A stretch of 7,407 nucleotides of DNA from the NCBI GenBank assembly GCA_001822655.1, contig MHRX01000030.1, forward strand, positions 3,853-11,259. Direction: 5' to 3'. Source of the stretch: Candidatus Taylorbacteria bacterium RIFCSPLOWO2_01_FULL_45_15b. GTDB taxonomy: Bacteria > Patescibacteriota > Minisyncoccia > Phycocordibacterales > 01-FULL-45-15b. The position numbers were made by a program, and so were the translations under genes. Of this stretch, positions 5,112 to 7,407 are shown piece by piece. The notes beneath the pieces were generated by a model. The model ran no database searches. It worked only from the letters and a program-made list of their open reading frames with translations, and had not been told where the DNA came from. The first letter of the stretch is position 1; each line of letters begins with the position of its first letter.

Positions 5112-6146
5112 CTACGCCGCTATCGCGTATTTACCGTCGGCCGTTCTTTTGAAAAACTTTGGGTTTTGAAGATTTACAAGAATAGTATTTTCTTTCACAT
5201 ACCGCTCTTTCAACACCTTATCGATAATCTCATCCTTTGTAAGAGGGCCATTCTTCTCGAGAATCTTCTTTATGACATCCTTCACAACTCCGGAGATATA
5301 GCCCCACTCCGCCAATGCGTACAGACCGCGACCAACAAGAACAAAACGCGGATCTTTGATGAGTTCATTGTGAGTTGTTGCAACATGAGCCTCGCGGTTG
5401 AATAGTTTTTCAATCGATTTCGCAACTTGCGTAAAATGGATCGGCGATCCGTGCTTCCTAATGACAAGAAACGCGTAATCACGAATTCCCTTTATTCTTA
5501 TGTTAGGCGAATGCGAAAGTCCCCACTCTCCAAGGGGGTTGCGGTTGATCTTCTTTGAGAGCGACAACCACCGCTTCACAATTTCCTCATCTTTATACTT
5601 CTCAGAAACATCCTTAAGGTGTTCGAGAAATGAATTTACAATCTCACCTTCGGAGAGGATATCGTCGTCCGAAATATTTTTATAAAGCTTCTTTAATGAT
5701 TCCTCGATCTGTTTTGCGTGAGCATCCTCGACGTGCCAGCGGTGTTTGAAGTGCTCGTCTTCCTTCTGGCGCTTGAATCCCTCGCCTAGGACGAGAAGAA
5801 AATTGAGATGGTTTTGAATGGATGCGTCTTTTGAAAGCGAATTTAGAAAATCATGCTCAACCACGATGCCGCCGAGCGAATGAAGCAAAGTCTCGAGTTC
5901 GGTAAACGCCTCCTTTTCCTTTCCGTATACGGCCGATTTTCGGATATTTGCAAGCGCATAATTTTCAATCTGCCTCACCCGCTCGCGAGTAATTCCGTAC
6001 TTGCCGCCAATGGCCTCGAGAGTTTGGCGTTCGGGATCTTTACCAAGACCATAACGGCTCGTTATTATTTCGGCCGCCCTATCCTGTAGTACTGCCAAAA
6101 GACGCTTTGTAACTTGCTTCGGTTTTAAGTTTAATTGAATGCTCAT
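5112..6146 (-). CDS. Transcription regulator: sigma-70 region 4 domain plus C-terminal HARE-HTH domains
   Basis: Residues 22-72 are a clear sigma-70 region 4: RAAEIITSRYGLG, then the helix-turn-helix EAIGGKYGITRERVRQIENYALANIRK, the part that binds the -35 element and the RNA polymerase beta flap. The middle (about 75-200) is charged and helical. Residues about 219-283 (IRDYAFLVIRKHGSPIHFTQVAKSI to GLYALAEWG) fit a HARE-HTH winged helix, the fold shared with the RNA polymerase delta subunit, and about 285-343 looks like a second copy (VVKDVIKKILEKNGPLTKDEI to DGKYAI). There is no region 2 or 3, so it cannot act as a complete sigma factor. It more likely touches polymerase or DNA as an accessory factor. 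It starts at ATG 6146-6144, about 84 nt after the leuS stop, with its own probable promoter, and is followed by a terminator-like hairpin, so it looks monocistronic. Domain calls are by motif; the function is inferred. Confidence 0.85.
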   Translation of the reverse strand: MSIQLNLKPKQVTKRLLAVLQDRAAEIITSRYGLGKDPERQTLEAIGGKYGITRERVRQIENYALANIRKSAVYGKEKEAFTELETLLHSLGGIVVEHDFLNSLSKDASIQNHLNFLLVLGEGFKRQKEDEHFKHRWHVEDAHAKQIEESLKKLYKNISDDDILSEGEIVNSFLEHLKDVSEKYKDEEIVKRWLSLSKKINRNPLGEWGLSHSPNIRIKGIRDYAFLVIRKHGSPIHFTQVAKSIEKLFNREAHVATTHNELIKDPRFVLVGRGLYALAEWGYISGVVKDVIKKILEKNGPLTKDEIIDKVLKERYVKENTILVNLQNPKFFKRTADGKYAIAA

Positions 6147-6175
6147 AGCTTATATTAATATTTGGGCCAACTAGT

Positions 6176-6188
6176 ATGTGAATCACAT
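6176..6188. promoter_or_regulatory. Operator-like dyad beside the sigma4/HARE-HTH promoter
   Basis: ATGTG-AAT-CACAT is a perfect 5-bp dyad immediately downstream of the predicted -10 (6192-6187), where it would cover the transcription start. It could be a repressor site, perhaps autoregulatory. The dyad is short, so chance occurrence is possible. Confidence 0.3.
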
Positions 6189-6212
6189 TATCACACACTA
6201 ATTTATAGTCAA
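6187..6212 (-). promoter_or_regulatory. Probable promoter of the sigma4/HARE-HTH gene
   Basis: Read on the minus strand, TTGACT (6212-6207) is a good -35 and TGTGATAAT (6195-6187) is an extended -10. The spacer to GATAAT is only 14 nt, so recognition may rest on the extended -10. It lies in the 84-bp gap between leuS and the gene, giving a leader of about 35 nt. Confidence 0.45.
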
Positions 6213-6231
6213 GGGCGACTGTACAGCCCTT
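6211..6231 (-). terminator. Weak hairpin at the end of leuS
   Basis: AAGGGC and GCCCTT (6231-6226 and 6216-6211 on the minus strand) pair over 6 bp around a 9-nt loop. The stem begins at the leuS stop codon and ends on the -35 of the next gene. No T-tract follows, so it is at best a partial terminator. Confidence 0.3.
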
Positions 6232-7407
6232 TATCTGCTTCGAGTAACAATGCTTATGATTTTGTTCGGCACGACAAAAAACCGAACTATATCTCTGCCG
6301 TCGGTCCATTTCTTGATCTCACGCAGAGCCATGACATCCTTCATCAATGTATCCTCGCTCGCAGTGCGAACAGTGGTAAAGGTCGCGCGCAATTTGCCAT
6401 CAATTTGAACTGCGTAAGTTGCCTGCAACTCTTCAAGAAGAGTGTCGTCCCATGCTGGCCATTTTGAAATATGGATAGAACCGGTCCCGCCGAGTTTGTG
6501 CCATAATTCTTCTGAAACGTGCGGCACAAAAGGCGCAAGAATTTTTAGAAATTGCACAAAATCCGCTCGGGAAATATTCTCTTCGGCCTCGAGCGAATTC
6601 ATGCAAACCATCAGGGCCGAAATTGCGGTGTTCAAGTGAAATAATTGGATATCCTCGGTTACTTTTTTTATTGCAATGTGGAGCGATTTTCGGCCTGCGT
6701 TGGAAGTTTGATGTCCTGTCGCCCGTTCTCCTAATTTCCACACGCGTTCTATGAACCTTCGCGGCCCGATCATTCCGTCAGTGTTCCACATAGTCTGCTG
6801 ATCGAACGGACCCAGGAACATTTCATACATCCGAAAAGTATCAGCGCCATAAAGGCGCACCATCTCATCCGGATTTACCACATTGCCGAATCTCTTCGAC
6901 ATTTTTCTCCCATCGGGCCCACTAATCAATCCAACGTGCTGTAATTTTTGAAATGGCTCATCTTTTTCAACTATCCCTATATCGAATAAAAATTTATGCC
7001 AAAAACGAGCATAAATAAGGTGTCGCGTTGCATGCTCCGCACCGCCCACGTAGAAGTCTACCGGCAGCCATTCGTTGGAGAATTCCGAATTTCGAATATC
7101 GAATTTCGACTCGATATTCGATATTCGAGATTCGCTATTCGCTTTAGCGGCGTACGCTAAGTGATACCAGGATGACCCTGCCCACTGCGGCATAGTGTTT
7201 GTTTCGCGCTTCGCCGGGCCGCCGCATTCGGAGCACGTGGTATTAACCCAGCTCTTCATGTTCGCAAGCGGTGACTCTCCCGTCCCCGTAGGTTCATAAT
7301 GATCAACTTCGGGTAATTCCACAGGCAGGTCGCTTTCGGGCACGGCAATTACTCCAGGATTCAGATTGATATTAGTCAAAGCCTCACGAAGAAGTTCGGG
7401 AAATTCA
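6231..7407 (-). CDS. leuS: Leucyl-tRNA synthetase, C-terminal half (5' end outside the window)
   Basis: LeuS charges tRNA-Leu with leucine in the cytoplasm. The frame is open to the right edge, giving 391 residues, roughly the C-terminal half of a bacterial enzyme; the true start is upstream. In order from the edge: PGVIAVPESDLPVELP, the CSECGGPAKRETNTMPQWAGSSWYHLAY catalytic-domain segment (in pieces: CSECGG, RETNTMPQWAGSSWY), EWLPVDFYVGGAEHA, the KMSKR signature (6905-6891) followed by FGNVVNPDEMVRLYGAD, the anticodon-binding region (IKKVTEDIQLFHLNTAISALM) and the C-terminal VQIDGKLRATF to VVPNKIISIV domain. KMSKR replaces the textbook KMSKS but keeps the catalytic lysines. Between HLAYAAK and EWLPVD sits NSESRISNIESKFDIRNSEF, low-complexity sequence encoded by a heptamer-repeat palindrome related to the one in mnmA. 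Confidence 0.95.
   Translation of the reverse strand, partial: EFPELLREALTNINLNPGVIAVPESDLPVELPEVDHYEPTGTGESPLANMKSWVNTTCSECGGPAKRETNTMPQWAGSSWYHLAYAAKANSESRISNIESKFDIRNSEFSNEWLPVDFYVGGAEHATRHLIYARFWHKFLFDIGIVEKDEPFQKLQHVGLISGPDGRKMSKRFGNVVNPDEMVRLYGADTFRMYEMFLGPFDQQTMWNTDGMIGPRRFIERVWKLGERATGHQTSNAGRKSLHIAIKKVTEDIQLFHLNTAISALMVCMNSLEAEENISRADFVQFLKILAPFVPHVSEELWHKLGGTGSIHISKWPAWDDTLLEELQATYAVQIDGKLRATFTTVRTASEDTLMKDVMALREIKKWTDGRDIVRFFVVPNKIISIVTRSR
7080..7142. repeat. 61-nt imperfect inverted repeat built of heptamers, inside leuS
   Basis: Arms 7080-7109 and 7111-7140 are complementary at 26 of 30 positions around a single C at 7110. Both arms consist of 7-nt units, for example ATTTCGA, ATATCGA and ATTTCGA on one side and TATTCGA and GATTCGC on the other. 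The tract 7115-7142 matches mnmA 912-939 at 24 of 28 positions. Next to it a short dyad TTAGCG/CGCTAA occupies 7144-7160. The encoded peptide lies in a variable loop between conserved LeuS blocks and keeps the frame. Confidence 0.85.

Noticed and set aside
6181..6190. AATCACATTA shared between 2045-2054 and 6181-6190, suggesting a common operator
   Set aside because: A shared 10-mer is expected many times by chance in a window this size, and the surrounding dyads differ.
7080..7142. CRISPR-like array
   Set aside because: The units are 7 nt with no spacers and lie inside an intact leuS frame. No cas genes are present.

Overview
The window most likely comes from a Candidate Phyla Radiation (Patescibacteria, probably Parcubacteria-like) genome. 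That placement is an inference from four things: a lone sigma-70 region-4 domain fused to HARE-HTH domains, a membrane protein resembling the N-terminal half of CPR HerA/VirB4-type ATPases, a LeuS with a KMSKR signature, and tightly packed housekeeping genes interrupted by one palindrome-rich intergenic stretch. No marker gene here fixes the lineage.

Layout, left to right. Positions 1-164 (minus) hold the N-terminus of a one-pass membrane protein that runs off the window, with an extended -10 promoter just upstream. Next is mnmA (217-1338, minus), the tRNA 2-thiouridylase. A short plus-strand gene follows (1379 to about 1833). It appears split between two overlapping frames and ends at a clean intrinsic terminator (1851-1874). 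Positions 1875-2763 contain no convincing gene but are dense in inverted repeats, including a perfect 42-bp palindrome, plus a possibly structured minus-strand RNA. Then come four minus-strand genes: mltG (2764-3744), a 407-residue membrane protein (3748-4971) separated from mltG by 3 nt, a 344-residue sigma4/HARE-HTH protein (5112-6146) with its own promoter and terminator-like hairpin, and the C-terminal half of leuS (6231-7407, start outside the window).

Functionally the genes cover tRNA modification, tRNA charging, peptidoglycan processing, a probable envelope component and a transcription regulator. They do not form one pathway. Only the 407-residue gene and mltG look like a coupled transcription unit.

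The most interesting signal is a heptanucleotide repeat (about AGATTCG) found inside both mnmA and leuS, in the same orientation and codon phase, encoding near-identical peptides (NRESRISNLE and NSESRISNIE). The pure repeat has no stop codon in any of six frames. In leuS it forms a 61-nt imperfect inverted repeat. It looks like a small palindromic element tolerated in surface loops of essential proteins, analogous to Rickettsia palindromic elements.
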